A stretch of DNA of 64,000 nt from Rubripirellula lacrimiformis. Its GTDB lineage: Bacteria > Planctomycetota > Planctomycetia > Pirellulales > Pirellulaceae. Shown in pieces: positions 26,795 to 36,011 of this stretch (position 1 is its first letter; each line of letters opens with the position of its first letter). The stretch covers positions 6,076,001 to 6,140,000 of the forward strand of contig NZ_CP036525.1 of assembly GCF_007741535.1 (NCBI RefSeq), given 5' to 3'. The notes under the pieces are model-generated. The model saw only the letters and a list, made by a program, of their open reading frames with translations. It ran no database searches and was not told the origin of the DNA. A program made the position numbers and the translations under genes.

Positions 26795-29123
26795 GTGCGT
26801 GATAGATCGCGGTAAGGGATTTAACGAGAGATCGTCGGATGCGGTCCAGTTGCTTGAAAGTCAGTCCGCACTCGTCGAACTGTCCGTCGCTCATCTTTTT
26901 GTTCGAAATGGCATCGACCAGGTTCTGGATTCGCGATGGAGTTGGATCGACCAGTGTTCGGCTGGCGCTTTCGACCGTGTCGGCCAACATCATCACAGCA
27001 GCCTCTAGCGTTTGCGGCTTGGGGCCGGGATATCGAAAATCTTTATCGTTCACCGTTTCGCCGTTGGGATCTTCTTCGCTGCGTCTAGCCGCCTCGCGAT
27101 AAAAATACTCTACCAACGTCGTCCCGTGGTGTTGCAAAATGAAGTCGATGATCGGTTCTGGTAGATGGTGGCTGCGAGCCAAGTCGGCACCGTCTTTGAC
27201 GTGTGCGATGATCACCAGTGTACTCATCGCCGGCTGCAACGAATCATGTTGATTGACGCCCGCCGATTGATTCTCGATGAAGTATTCCGGTTTGAACATT
27301 TTGCCGATGTCATGGAAATAGGCTCCCACGCGTACCAGCAAACCGTTGGCACCAATCGAATCGGCAGCGGCCTCGGCGATCGATGCGACATTGATCGAGT
27401 GGTTGTAGGTACCGGGGGCTCGCTGGGCTAAACGCCGCAGCAGCGGGTGGCTGGCGTCGCCCAGTTCCAACAGGCTGAGGTCGGTTTGGACACCGAAGCC
27501 CTTTTCCACCAGCGGCAACAGGGGCGTCATCGCACTGGCCGAAACCAGGATGCAGAACCCGGACCAGAAAGCTTCTTTCAGCAATCCCCACACAACCATG
27601 TCAAACTGTGGGCCACGATAAAACGATTCGATTCCTACGCCCGGTGATCCAGCCGACAACGTTTGCCCGGTCACAATGCCAACGCCCACGACCGTCATGA
27701 CTGTGATCACAGCCGACACCGCACCAACGTACAACAGGTGAGTCCGTGTGCGGATGCGTCCTAGCAGCAAGATGCAACTGGTACAGGCCGCTGCGACGGT
27801 CACCAATTCGGCCAGGTCAGCCCCCAAGAACAGCGTCACGCTGACGCATGCCGCTGCCATCAACAGCAACGCCAATTCGCGGCCGTAGACCACTGCGGTC
27901 AAAATCGATGCCATCACCAACGGCACCAATTCGCCACGCCAACGGTCTCCCGATACCCAGTAGCCCAACGCGATCGTGATCACCATCACGGCCAACATGC
28001 GAGTCAGACGGAAACGGTCCAACAACAATTGTCGGTCGTCAACGAAAAAGATGTACGACGAACACAGCAGGTACAGCGCGGCGATCATGCCGCCGTATGC
28101 GGCCATTCGGGCAGCCTTGTCAGTCCACCGCATTTTGCCGATCAGTTCAACCCATTCGCGCCCCAACAAGCGGATCTCGCTGACTCCCAACGCCTTGCCC
28201 GCTTCGGCCAACTTGGACTCGCCATGCCGGAACGTCGTCATCACCGGTTCAACACTGGCGGCGGCTTTCTGACGAGCTTGTTCGCTAAGCGCATCGTCGT
28301 ACTGCAGCGTTTCGTACTTGGGCAGCCGCGCCACGATCCAGTCGCTGATCATCGCAGCCACTTTTTGGCCATCGTCGGCAGGGAACTTGGTGCGAAATTG
28401 TTCGCGCAATCGCTTGGCTAACGTCGGTCCCGCCTGGGCGATCCGAGCGTCGGCAATCTCCACAAATTCGACTTCGTCCGGTCGACCAACCGGATACACC
28501 TTGATGCGTTCTTGGCTGCCCAGTTCGGGGCCGTGCTGCAACGCCATGATCAAACCGTACTGATAGTTGTCTCGCATCGCGATTAGGATCGCGTCGTCCA
28601 ACGTCTTCAATTCGGGGTCGTCCACCAGCACCGATTTCAACATCGAAAAACGGTTGGCCGGCGTATCGTCGGGTTCGGTTTCGTCACCCTCGTAAAACTG
28701 GGTGAACGCGCTGCGTTCCTCTTCGGTCAGCTGGCCATAGGAAGACGCACTGAGGATCAGAAACAATTGGTCCTTCAGCGCCGCGCGAAGTTGATCCAGC
28801 GGTTGAGGCCGGTTGCGATAGTACGCCAATTGTTCGCGGCGCTTGCGGTCCTGTAGCGTCTTGGTTTCCGATTCGTTGGGAACCTCGAACGTCACCCGGC
28901 TGATCAGGTCCCGCGCCGGGATCGCATTGAGCCGATAGGCGAACGGCGGACGCCAGGTTTCGCACAGCACCAACAAGAACATGCCGGCGATGACGGCAAT
29001 GCCGACTCGCGAAAGCACGTCGGCCTTGTTGCTGTCCTGCCACCATTGGATCCACCGGGGTTTCTGTTTCCCCAGTGATTCAACACGTTCTTGTCGAGTT
29101 CGATTTTTACTTGCACCGCTCAT
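26763..29123 (-). CDS. 7TM HD-domain phosphohydrolase (PgpH-like)
   Basis: A protein of 786 residues. An N-terminal membrane helix (VGIAVIAGMFLLVLCETW) is followed by a large extracytoplasmic 7TMR-HDED domain to about residue 330, then seven membrane helices to about 530. A cytoplasmic HD domain ends it: GTYNHSINVASIAEAA, YFHDIGKMFKPEYFIENQ, IIAHVKDGADLA and HHGTTLVEYFY. In Listeria, PgpH with this layout hydrolyses c-di-AMP; the nucleotide used here is unproven. It sits between phoH and ybeY in the common phoH-pgpH-ybeY-CNNM order. Confidence 0.88.
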   Translation of the reverse strand: MSGASKNRTRQERVESLGKQKPRWIQWWQDSNKADVLSRVGIAVIAGMFLLVLCETWRPPFAYRLNAIPARDLISRVTFEVPNESETKTLQDRKRREQLAYYRNRPQPLDQLRAALKDQLFLILSASSYGQLTEEERSAFTQFYEGDETEPDDTPANRFSMLKSVLVDDPELKTLDDAILIAMRDNYQYGLIMALQHGPELGSQERIKVYPVGRPDEVEFVEIADARIAQAGPTLAKRLREQFRTKFPADDGQKVAAMISDWIVARLPKYETLQYDDALSEQARQKAAASVEPVMTTFRHGESKLAEAGKALGVSEIRLLGREWVELIGKMRWTDKAARMAAYGGMIAALYLLCSSYIFFVDDRQLLLDRFRLTRMLAVMVITIALGYWVSGDRWRGELVPLVMASILTAVVYGRELALLLMAAACVSVTLFLGADLAELVTVAAACTSCILLLGRIRTRTHLLYVGAVSAVITVMTVVGVGIVTGQTLSAGSPGVGIESFYRGPQFDMVVWGLLKEAFWSGFCILVSASAMTPLLPLVEKGFGVQTDLSLLELGDASHPLLRRLAQRAPGTYNHSINVASIAEAAADSIGANGLLVRVGAYFHDIGKMFKPEYFIENQSAGVNQHDSLQPAMSTLVIIAHVKDGADLARSHHLPEPIIDFILQHHGTTLVEYFYREAARRSEEDPNGETVNDKDFRYPGPKPQTLEAAVMMLADTVESASRTLVDPTPSRIQNLVDAISNKKMSDGQFDECGLTFKQLDRIRRSLVKSLTAIYHARVKYPGQQSA

Positions 29124-29143
29124 GGCAGTCGATTCGATCCGAA

Positions 29144-30124
29144 TTAGGACCGATCGTGGGAATCTCCGTCGCGCGAGTCGCCGTCATCGTAGGCTTCGAC
29201 GATGCGTTGGACCAATTTGTGTCGGACAATATCGCTAGCCTGAAGCTTGACGATCCCGATCGCGTCGATGCGGGAAAGCCGGGTAATCGCGTCTCGTAGG
29301 CCGCTGGTGACGCCGCGTGGCAGGTCCAGTTGGGTCGCGTCGCCGCTGACCACCATTTTGCTGCGCTCGCCCATCCGCGTTAGGAACATCTTCATCTGGG
29401 CGACCGTGGTGTTCTGTGCTTCGTCCAAAATGATGAATGCATCGCTAAGCGTTCGCCCACGCATGTAAGCCAGGGGGATCACTTCGATGACGTCTTGTTC
29501 CATCAAGTTACGGGCTTGGTCGTAGTCGACCATTTCGCCCAACGCATCCATCAGCGGTCGCAGATAGGGATTCAGTTTGGCTCGCAAATCGCCCGGCAAA
29601 AAACCCAGGCTCTCGCCGGCTTCGACCGCCGGACGGACCAGCACAATCTTGCGAATCGCACCGGATCGCAGGGATTCGACCGCGGTGGCGACTGCCAAAT
29701 AGGTTTTGCCGCAACCGGCCGGGCCGGTCGCAAAGGTCAGATCGTGGGCGCGGATCGCGTCGACGTACTCGGCCTGGCCGCGAGTCCGTGGTTTGATTTT
29801 ACGCCCGGCATGCTGGATTTGGATTTCTTCGCCGGCCGGCCCTGTGGGGGCGGTGCCCTCGATGATCGCGCCCTCTTCCATGGCCGCCTTGTTGACGTCA
29901 CCGGCGCTCAATTCCCCCTGTTTGCGGGAAAGGTGCCGAAGTTTCTCCAGCGTTCGCATGGCTCGCTGGACACCTGTGTCTTCACCCGAGATTTTGACCT
30001 CGCCGTTCCGCTGCGTGATGGCAACGTCAAACAGCCGTCGCAGTTTGCGAAGGTGTTGGTCGCGAGGCCCGAATAGAGCCAAGATTTCTTTAGGGTCAGT
30101 GATCGAAAGCGTCGTTTCGGTCAT
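29144..30124 (-). CDS. PhoH family ATPase
   Basis: A protein of 326 residues. An N-terminal KH-like region is followed by a PhoH ATPase core with Walker A FATGPAGCGKTYLA, VLVRPAVEAGESLGFLPG, Walker B DAFIILDEAQNTT and GDATQLDLP. PhoH proteins are cytoplasmic ATPases linked to RNA metabolism, often encoded next to YbeY. It leads this run of genes (20 bp before the HD gene). The C terminus ends in an Asp/Ser/Arg-rich tail. Confidence 0.93.
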   Translation of the reverse strand: MTETTLSITDPKEILALFGPRDQHLRKLRRLFDVAITQRNGEVKISGEDTGVQRAMRTLEKLRHLSRKQGELSAGDVNKAAMEEGAIIEGTAPTGPAGEEIQIQHAGRKIKPRTRGQAEYVDAIRAHDLTFATGPAGCGKTYLAVATAVESLRSGAIRKIVLVRPAVEAGESLGFLPGDLRAKLNPYLRPLMDALGEMVDYDQARNLMEQDVIEVIPLAYMRGRTLSDAFIILDEAQNTTVAQMKMFLTRMGERSKMVVSGDATQLDLPRGVTSGLRDAITRLSRIDAIGIVKLQASDIVRHKLVQRIVEAYDDGDSRDGDSHDRS

Positions 30125-30269
30125 TCAGGTCGCCTGGGGGCTGCTTTGTTCAGACGTAAGTTTGGATTGTATACGGTTTCGTCGCAAAAGAGCGACTGTG
30201 GGTGCGTTTGCCGCTGGACGCAGTCGCAGGTGGACTCCGTCGCCGATTCATCGATTGCACCAAGCCTAG

Positions 30270-31214
30270 CTAACTGCCCACTCCGGCGGCGAAGCACAAA
30301 AAGGCCGGCATCACCGCTGCGATCAGCGAATCCGTCACGTCCCAAACCCCGCCCAGACCGGGCAGCAGGCTGCCGCTGTCCTTGGCTCCCGCGGCCCGTT
30401 TGATCAGCGATTCTGCTAAATCGCCGATCATTCCTGCGATCGCCAACAGCGGCCCCAGCAATAATGCACCTCCGATCGACGTGTCCAATCCCGGGATCGA
30501 GGGCGCGGAAACCGGCCCGGAGGCTCCATCAGCGATCAGCGGAAAAAGCCACTGCAGACAGGCAAAGGCAACGATCGTAGCGGTCACAATGCCGCCAACG
30601 GCCCCCTGCCGCGTCTTGCCGGGGCTAAGCCGAGGCACCAACTTGTGTTTCCCAAACGCTTTGCCACTGAAATAAGCGCCCGCATCCGCACTTTTGGTCG
30701 TCGCGATCATCGTCAATAGCGCCGCCAAACCCCAGTTCCCGCTGCCCATCATGCGAAGGGACACCAGCAGAGCCATCGGCAATCCGACATACAGAGACAT
30801 AAAAATGGCCGCGCTGGTGCGCTCAATCGTGCCTTTTTTTCCTGCCGCATACCGGTTCATCTCGGCAATCAAAATCAGGAACGTCGCTCCCACACCGGCG
30901 ATCACGATCCAGCCCAAACGACCGACGGGGCAGTCGGCTGGATAGGTGGCCCCGAAAATCGGCCAGGCCAATGGAATGGCGGCGGCTCCGGTCACCAATC
31001 CCGTGGCGATCATGGTGTCACGGCGGGCGACATCATGACCACTGGCGGCCAGCAAACCGCATAGATCCGCAGTGGTGCCGAGCGCAAAGAAGAACAGCAG
31101 CGGCAACAACCACAATCCTTCGCACCCCGGCATCGACCAGTGCGCGTCGGCATGCAGCAAAGCCGCGACGACCAAAATCAGAACCGCCGATGTGCGCAGC
31201 CGATCAATTAACAA
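30270..31214 (-). CDS. cdsA: Phosphatidate cytidylyltransferase
   Basis: A protein of 314 residues from TTG 31214, with GGGAG eight bases upstream. It makes CDP-diacylglycerol from phosphatidate and CTP in the inner membrane. Eight or so membrane segments are visible. The C-terminal signature reads GDLAESLIKRAAGAKDSG, then SLLPGLGGVWDVTDS. The usual signature has PGHGG and DR before the last Asp; here the His is Leu and the Arg is not present. It follows uppS after 185 bp. Confidence 0.88.
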   Translation of the reverse strand: MLIDRLRTSAVLILVVAALLHADAHWSMPGCEGLWLLPLLFFFALGTTADLCGLLAASGHDVARRDTMIATGLVTGAAAIPLAWPIFGATYPADCPVGRLGWIVIAGVGATFLILIAEMNRYAAGKKGTIERTSAAIFMSLYVGLPMALLVSLRMMGSGNWGLAALLTMIATTKSADAGAYFSGKAFGKHKLVPRLSPGKTRQGAVGGIVTATIVAFACLQWLFPLIADGASGPVSAPSIPGLDTSIGGALLLGPLLAIAGMIGDLAESLIKRAAGAKDSGSLLPGLGGVWDVTDSLIAAVMPAFLCFAAGVGS

Positions 31215-31399
31215 CTTTCATTCTCCCTATATTCAGCTTTCGCAAGCGTTCAACAACTTCGGCGACTCGGCCGCAGGTGGCCGGTGGATCGGATCGGGTC
31301 CCGCACTGCGATGGTGAACCGCCGTCCGCAAAGCCGGATAACACAGCGCCCCCGACCACCGACACAGCGCGGCAAACCGAATCCACCTGTCGCCCGCGT

Positions 31400-32173
31400 C
31401 TACTCGTTGACATTCAGTCCGCCGAAACGGCGCTGACGCGTTTTGAACTGTCGGATCGAGTCCAAAAAGTCGGCTCGCGAAAACTCTGGCCAACACGTCT
31501 CGGTGACCCACAGTTCGGCATAGCTGATCTGCCACAGCAAAAAATTGCTGACTCGCATATCGCCGCCGGTGCGGATCATCAGGTCAATCTCGGGCAGCCC
31601 CTTGGTGTACAAGCGACTGGCGAAGGTGTCTTCGTTGATTTCAGCCGAGGTCAACTTTCCCGCGGCCACTTCGTCGGCCAGTTCTCGGGCCACCATCGTG
31701 ATTTCGTCGCGGCCCCCATAGTCGATCGCAAGTACCAATTGGGTGCCGGGATTGGACGCTGACATTTCCAGCGTGCGATCCATTTCGGCGATCACGGTCG
31801 CGGGCAATCGATCGCGGCGTCCGATCACCTTCAATCGCAGCCCCTGGTCCATGATCGTGCGGCGTTCTTCGATCAAGTATTGCTCTAACAAGTGCATCAG
31901 GAAATCCAGTTCGGCTTGCGGCCGTTTCCAGTTTTCACTCGATAAGCAATACAACGTCACCGCCTGGATCCCCAGTTCGGTGCACGTTTCGCTGATCATT
32001 CGCACCGTTGCAACGCCGCGCCGATGCCCTTCGATCCGCGGCAACCCCTGCGCAGTGGCCCAGCGACCGTTGCCGTCCATGATGATCGCGATGTGTGCCG
32101 GTCGCTGATCAAGCGGGATATCGTCCAGCTTGTCGTCGTCAGCGGTTGGCTTGGCAGAATCGGAAATCGGCAT
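31400..32173 (-). CDS. uppS: Isoprenyl transferase (undecaprenyl diphosphate synthase)
   Basis: A protein of 257 residues. It makes the C55 lipid carrier for envelope polymers from isopentenyl diphosphate. Motifs: HIAIIMDGNGRWA with the catalytic Asp, YCLSSENWKRP, IDYGGRDEI and the C-terminal IDLMIRTGGDMRVSNFLLWQ with YAELWVTE. It starts 2 bp after the purA stop and precedes cdsA, a common lipid-gene pair. Confidence 0.96.
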   Translation of the reverse strand: MPISDSAKPTADDDKLDDIPLDQRPAHIAIIMDGNGRWATAQGLPRIEGHRRGVATVRMISETCTELGIQAVTLYCLSSENWKRPQAELDFLMHLLEQYLIEERRTIMDQGLRLKVIGRRDRLPATVIAEMDRTLEMSASNPGTQLVLAIDYGGRDEITMVARELADEVAAGKLTSAEINEDTFASRLYTKGLPEIDLMIRTGGDMRVSNFLLWQISYAELWVTETCWPEFSRADFLDSIRQFKTRQRRFGGLNVNE

Positions 32174-32175
32174 CG

Positions 32176-33501
32176 TTACGCGATCGGGCTAAGCTTCAGC
32201 ACGTCGGCTGATTCCGTGAAAATCGTCTGAGCCCGGTCTGGGCCAACACTCAGCACGCCCACGGGAATCCCGACAAGTTCTTCGATGCGGGCAACGTAAT
32301 CCAGAGCCCCCTGTGGGAAGTCTTCCATCTTACGAACGTCGTCGACGGGCTGGTTCCAGCCGGGAATCGTTTCCAGGATCGGCTTGCAGCGACGCAGTTG
32401 GTCAGCGTGTGCCGGCAATCGTTCGATTCGTTTGCCGTCCAGTTCGTAGGCAACACAGACTTGCAGTTCTTCGAAGTGTGCCAACACATCCATCATCATC
32501 AGGGCCAATCGCGTCACGCCGCTAAGACGTGCGGTGTAACGAACCGCTACCGCATCGAACCAACCACAGCGGCGCGGACGGCCGGTGGTGGTGCCGAATT
32601 CGTTGCCCAGTTTGCGGATCTTTTCGCCGGTCGCATCTTCCAGTTCGGTGGGGAACGGCCCGCCACCGACGCGTGTGCTGTAGGCCTTGCAAACGCCCAG
32701 GGTTTGGTGGATCCACTTGGACGGTACGCCAGCACCGGCACAAACGCCGACACCGCTGCTGTTGCTGCTGGTGACAAAGGGGAAAGTGCCGTGATCGATA
32801 TCCAGCAGAGCGCCTTGGGCACCCTCGAACAGGATTCGTTTGCCCGCTTCGGCTTCATCGAGCAAGAAATCGGTGGTGTCGCCGATCATGTCGCTAAGTC
32901 GATCGGCCCAGGAAGCGGCCAATGCCACGACCTTGTCGGCTGCGATCGATTCCAGATCCTCGGCCGGTGCGCCTAACTTTTCCAAAATCGACAGTTTCTG
33001 TTCGGCAACCGTGCGGATCCGTTCGTCCCGGTTGGGTTGGATCAGATCGGACATGCGGATCGCATGAGTACGGCCGACCTTGTCGCGATAGCAGGGGCCG
33101 ATGCCGCGGTTGGTGGTTCCGATCGATTCGCCACGAACAGCGGTGGCGTTGATGAACTTGTCCTCGGCCATGTGCCAAGGCATGACCAGGTGAGCCCGTT
33201 CGCTGATCCGCAGGTTATCGCGGCAGTTCACGCCGCGTTTGGCCAGCCCATCAATCTCGTCCAACATGGTCGTTGGGTTGATGACCACGCCGGGCGTGAT
33301 CAGGTTTTGGACCTTGGCGTGCAGAATGCCGCTAGGGATGTGGTGCAGTTTGTAGGTTTCGCTGCCAGCGACGACAGTATGCCCCGCGTTGGCCCCGCCT
33401 TGGTAGCGGACGACCAAATCGAATTGGGGAGCCAGCAAATCGACGAGTTTTCCTTTGGCCTCATCGCCCCACTGAAGTCCGATTACACAAGTTCCCGACA
33501 C
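32176..33501 (-). CDS. purA: Adenylosuccinate synthase
   Basis: A protein of 441 residues from GTG 33501 with GGGAG upstream. It forms adenylosuccinate from IMP, aspartate and GTP. Clear motifs: [16 protein letters not shown] at the N terminus, [10 protein letters not shown] with the catalytic His, [31 protein letters not shown] and [16 protein letters not shown]. The P-loop reads GDEAKGK where most members have GDEGKGK. Confidence 0.96.
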   Translation of the reverse strand: MSGTCVIGLQWGDEAKGKLVDLLAPQFDLVVRYQGGANAGHTVVAGSETYKLHHIPSGILHAKVQNLITPGVVINPTTMLDEIDGLAKRGVNCRDNLRISERAHLVMPWHMAEDKFINATAVRGESIGTTNRGIGPCYRDKVGRTHAIRMSDLIQPNRDERIRTVAEQKLSILEKLGAPAEDLESIAADKVVALAASWADRLSDMIGDTTDFLLDEAEAGKRILFEGAQGALLDIDHGTFPFVTSSNSSGVGVCAGAGVPSKWIHQTLGVCKAYSTRVGGGPFPTELEDATGEKIRKLGNEFGTTTGRPRRCGWFDAVAVRYTARLSGVTRLALMMMDVLAHFEELQVCVAYELDGKRIERLPAHADQLRRCKPILETIPGWNQPVDDVRKMEDFPQGALDYVARIEELVGIPVGVLSVGPDRAQTIFTESADVLKLSPIA

Positions 33502-33840
33502 CGTTTAGCTCCCGCTGACTATGGTCGCACTGGTTCGCCGCAGATCCGCGGCGGAAACGGAAAAGGGTAAGCCGGTGGTCGATCGGTGGCAATAACGGGG
33601 CAAGCCATCGGCAGTGAACCTTGGTCGCCAATCACGGCCCCCCCGAACGGTCCGAATCGACTGCTTCGTCGCTGATGTGACCTTTTCGCCGCCCCAACAT
33701 CGCCAATTCACGATCCAATGCCCGGCCAATTATTTTTGACCGCAATCAGAATCCAGGGCATCCGCAGCGAAAGTCGCCAACAGTTTATCGATTGAGCGAA
33801 GGCCGAAAGTCTTGGCGACCTGCGCTACGGGATTTCGGGG
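33502..33840. other. Region upstream of purA
   Basis: About 340 bp. No gene or RNA was recognised. A 74-residue open frame on the minus strand (33505-33729) has no family features. The purA promoter should be here. Confidence 0.4.
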
Positions 33841-34830
33841 TTAGCGGGATGCGGCTGCCCAGATTTCACGGTCGGCGGCTTCGATCAGCGGGTCAAATTG
33901 AGGGATTTCGACAGCGTTGTTGCCCTGTTCGTGTTTCCGGAACAACGTCAGATAGGTCTCGTTCTGAGGACGATAGCGATGAAAGAAAAGCTGGTTCTTG
34001 GCCGCAATCAGCTCCTGTAGCTTCGAATCGCCCGAATCGCCCGTACCGTCCGAATCGCATGGGGATCCGCCCACCAATGGATCGGCGGCCGCGACCGCTA
34101 GCGAAGCGTACCCAGCGGCGCTGGGAAGCAGCCCGTTTTCGGTGACCTGGTCGTCGGCCGCACGCCACTGGATTTCCAATTCGGGCACGTGCAATTGCTG
34201 CGAAACCGCGGTGACGATCGACCGGCAACGATCGATTGCCGACGTATATCCCGGCGTGCGAACCCCTGGCATCGCCATCGGGGGCATCAGGATGACGCGG
34301 TACTTGGCGGTTTGCAGGTCGCCCACCAGCCGCCGCAGCCCCGCTTCGAAACGGTCCACCGCTTCGTCGCCGTCGCTGGCTTCGGACATGCCGTAAGCCA
34401 CGATGACAACATTGGGATTGGCAACCGCGACATCCGCCAATATCCGCTTGTAACCGTCCTCGGGACCGTCAAAACGTTTTCGAGCGATGCCGTGCACGTC
34501 GTCGCCGGACCACCCCAGATTGCGGACCGACAATTTCCAGTCCGGCCGTCGGCACTGCAGCTCGGCCTCCAAAGAACCGCCCGACTGCATCCGTTCGACG
34601 AATGTGCCACCCAAGACGGCGATGCGGTCCCCGGATTTCAACAACGGCGATTTCAACAACGGCGTGGCCGAATCGGGCTGGCCATCGGCTGCCAAGGCAT
34701 CCGGATTCCCAGCCATCATCACCATCAACATCAACATCGTTATCGGAACCAAGGTCGCCGTCACGAAAGACGCCGTCACGAAGGACGCCGTCATGGAGGA
34801 CGCTGGAACCAATCGAGCTAAGCCACGCAT
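33841..34830 (-). CDS. Secreted SGNH/GDSL-type hydrolase
   Basis: A protein of 329 residues from ATG 34830. The N terminus is a long signal peptide (TLVPITMLMLMVMMAG) preceded by Thr-Ala-Ser-Phe-Val repeats. Block I reads IAVLGGTFVERMQSGGSLEA, the planctomycete version in which the usual GDS is altered; block II reads VRNLGWSGDDV and block III VIVAYGMSEASDGDE. SGNH hydrolases remove acyl groups from sugars or lipids. With a GGTF in place of GDS the nucleophile is not obvious, so activity is uncertain. Confidence 0.7.
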   Translation of the reverse strand: MRGLARLVPASSMTASFVTASFVTATLVPITMLMLMVMMAGNPDALAADGQPDSATPLLKSPLLKSGDRIAVLGGTFVERMQSGGSLEAELQCRRPDWKLSVRNLGWSGDDVHGIARKRFDGPEDGYKRILADVAVANPNVVIVAYGMSEASDGDEAVDRFEAGLRRLVGDLQTAKYRVILMPPMAMPGVRTPGYTSAIDRCRSIVTAVSQQLHVPELEIQWRAADDQVTENGLLPSAAGYASLAVAAADPLVGGSPCDSDGTGDSGDSKLQELIAAKNQLFFHRYRPQNETYLTLFRKHEQGNNAVEIPQFDPLIEAADREIWAAASR

Positions 34831-34860
34831 CGCGTTTCCTAATACATCAAACAATCGAAC

Positions 34861-34894
34861 AAAAAAACGGCGGCTTCGCAAAAGGGAAGCCGCC
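34861..34894 (-). terminator. Hairpin terminator on the minus strand
   Basis: CGGCGGCTTC at 34867-34876 pairs with GAAGCCGCCG at 34885-34894. On the minus strand it is followed by six T. It would stop transcription from the glutathione peroxidase gene before the SGNH gene. Confidence 0.65.
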
Positions 34895-34972
34895 GCGTCA
34901 GTCTAATTCATCGAAGGTCCGGCGGTGAGCAGAGCCGAATGTCGAAGTGATTCAACTTCCCAAACCGCAATG

Positions 34973-35047
34973 GTGAGCCGCTGGCCGTGAGGCCACGGGT
35001 AATGGGGGGACGGATAATGCCCGGCCGCTTACGCGATCACGGCTCAC
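34973..35047. repeat. GTGAGCCG palindromic intergenic element, copy 1
   Basis: A 75-bp element bounded by GTGAGCCG and CGGCTCAC, with GCCGTGAGG near the left end and CCCGGCCGCTTACGCGATCA near the right. A second copy with the same ends and inner blocks is at 50896-50968. Confidence 0.85.
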
Positions 35048-35144
35048 GAAATCAACAGCCCAGGCTGGTGCCGCGTCCGCTACCGTTTGCAATGCCGAAG
35101 TTGTTTCTCGTCAGGACGCTGTTTTCCTTCAGAGCAATCGGGAC

Positions 35145-35720
35145 CTAGGATTTGGCCAGTTGTTCCTTGATCGCTTGATTCAGTTCGGCGTCCTCGGGAG
35201 TCGTCCTGGGGGCGAACCGGTGGACCAGGTTTCCTTCGCGGTCGATCAGGAACTTTTCAAAGTTCCAGCTGATCGGTCCTTCTCCGGCAGGCTTGGCGTC
35301 CTTGCTGGTCAGGTACTTGTAGATCGGCGCGGCGCCATCGCCGTTGACGTCGATCTTGCTGAACATGGGAAAACTAACGTTGAACTTGGTGCTGCAGAAC
35401 TCTTTGATGCCTGCATCCGTTCCCGGTTCTTGACCACCAAACTGATTGCAGGGGAATCCCAGGATGACGAAACCCTTGTCTTGGTGGCTTTCGTACAGTT
35501 TTTGCAGTCCGGCGTACTGTTTCGTCAGGCCGCACTTGCTGGCGACGTTGACGATCATCACCACCTTGCCTTCGTAATCTTCCAAATCGACCGTTTCACC
35601 GTCGATCGTCTTCATTTTGTAGTCCAACGCACATTCGTGCTCGCCGTCGTGTGCCATCGCGGTCATTGCTCCCGTGGCCAGCATCAGGGTGGCCAAGGTT
35701 AGGGTCATCAGGGATCGCAT
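35145..35720 (-). CDS. Secreted glutathione-peroxidase family protein
   Basis: A protein of 191 residues with a signal peptide (TLTLATLMLATGAMTAMA). The catalytic set is visible: Cys in VNVASKCGLTKQY, Gln in GFPCNQFGGQEPG and Trp in PISWNFEKFLIDREG. It uses Cys, not selenocysteine. It should reduce peroxides, probably with thioredoxin-type donors, outside the cytoplasm. It is divergent from the MFS gene at 36012. Confidence 0.92.
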   Translation of the reverse strand: MRSLMTLTLATLMLATGAMTAMAHDGEHECALDYKMKTIDGETVDLEDYEGKVVMIVNVASKCGLTKQYAGLQKLYESHQDKGFVILGFPCNQFGGQEPGTDAGIKEFCSTKFNVSFPMFSKIDVNGDGAAPIYKYLTSKDAKPAGEGPISWNFEKFLIDREGNLVHRFAPRTTPEDAELNQAIKEQLAKS

Positions 35721-36011
35721 GGGAACCGTTCTCCGTTCTTAGATCAAAGCAGGGGTGGGACGCTCGACCGCGGAATGGGCCAATCGAAGGGTCGATCGGC
35801 TGGCGGTCGAGGTAAATTTTAGGATCTCGTCAAAGTATAGCGACCGTGGCAGTGGCACAGAGCGATCTGGCGAATTACGTTCATCTTCTTCACGGAATGT
35901 TCGCGGAAGACTTGACGCCGCTATCGCCTGCTGGCAGCATTTCGGGCTCCCTACCCGTGTTTGACTGCAAAACGCGAAACTAACGTAAAACCTCATTCCC
36001 CGATCCGCATC

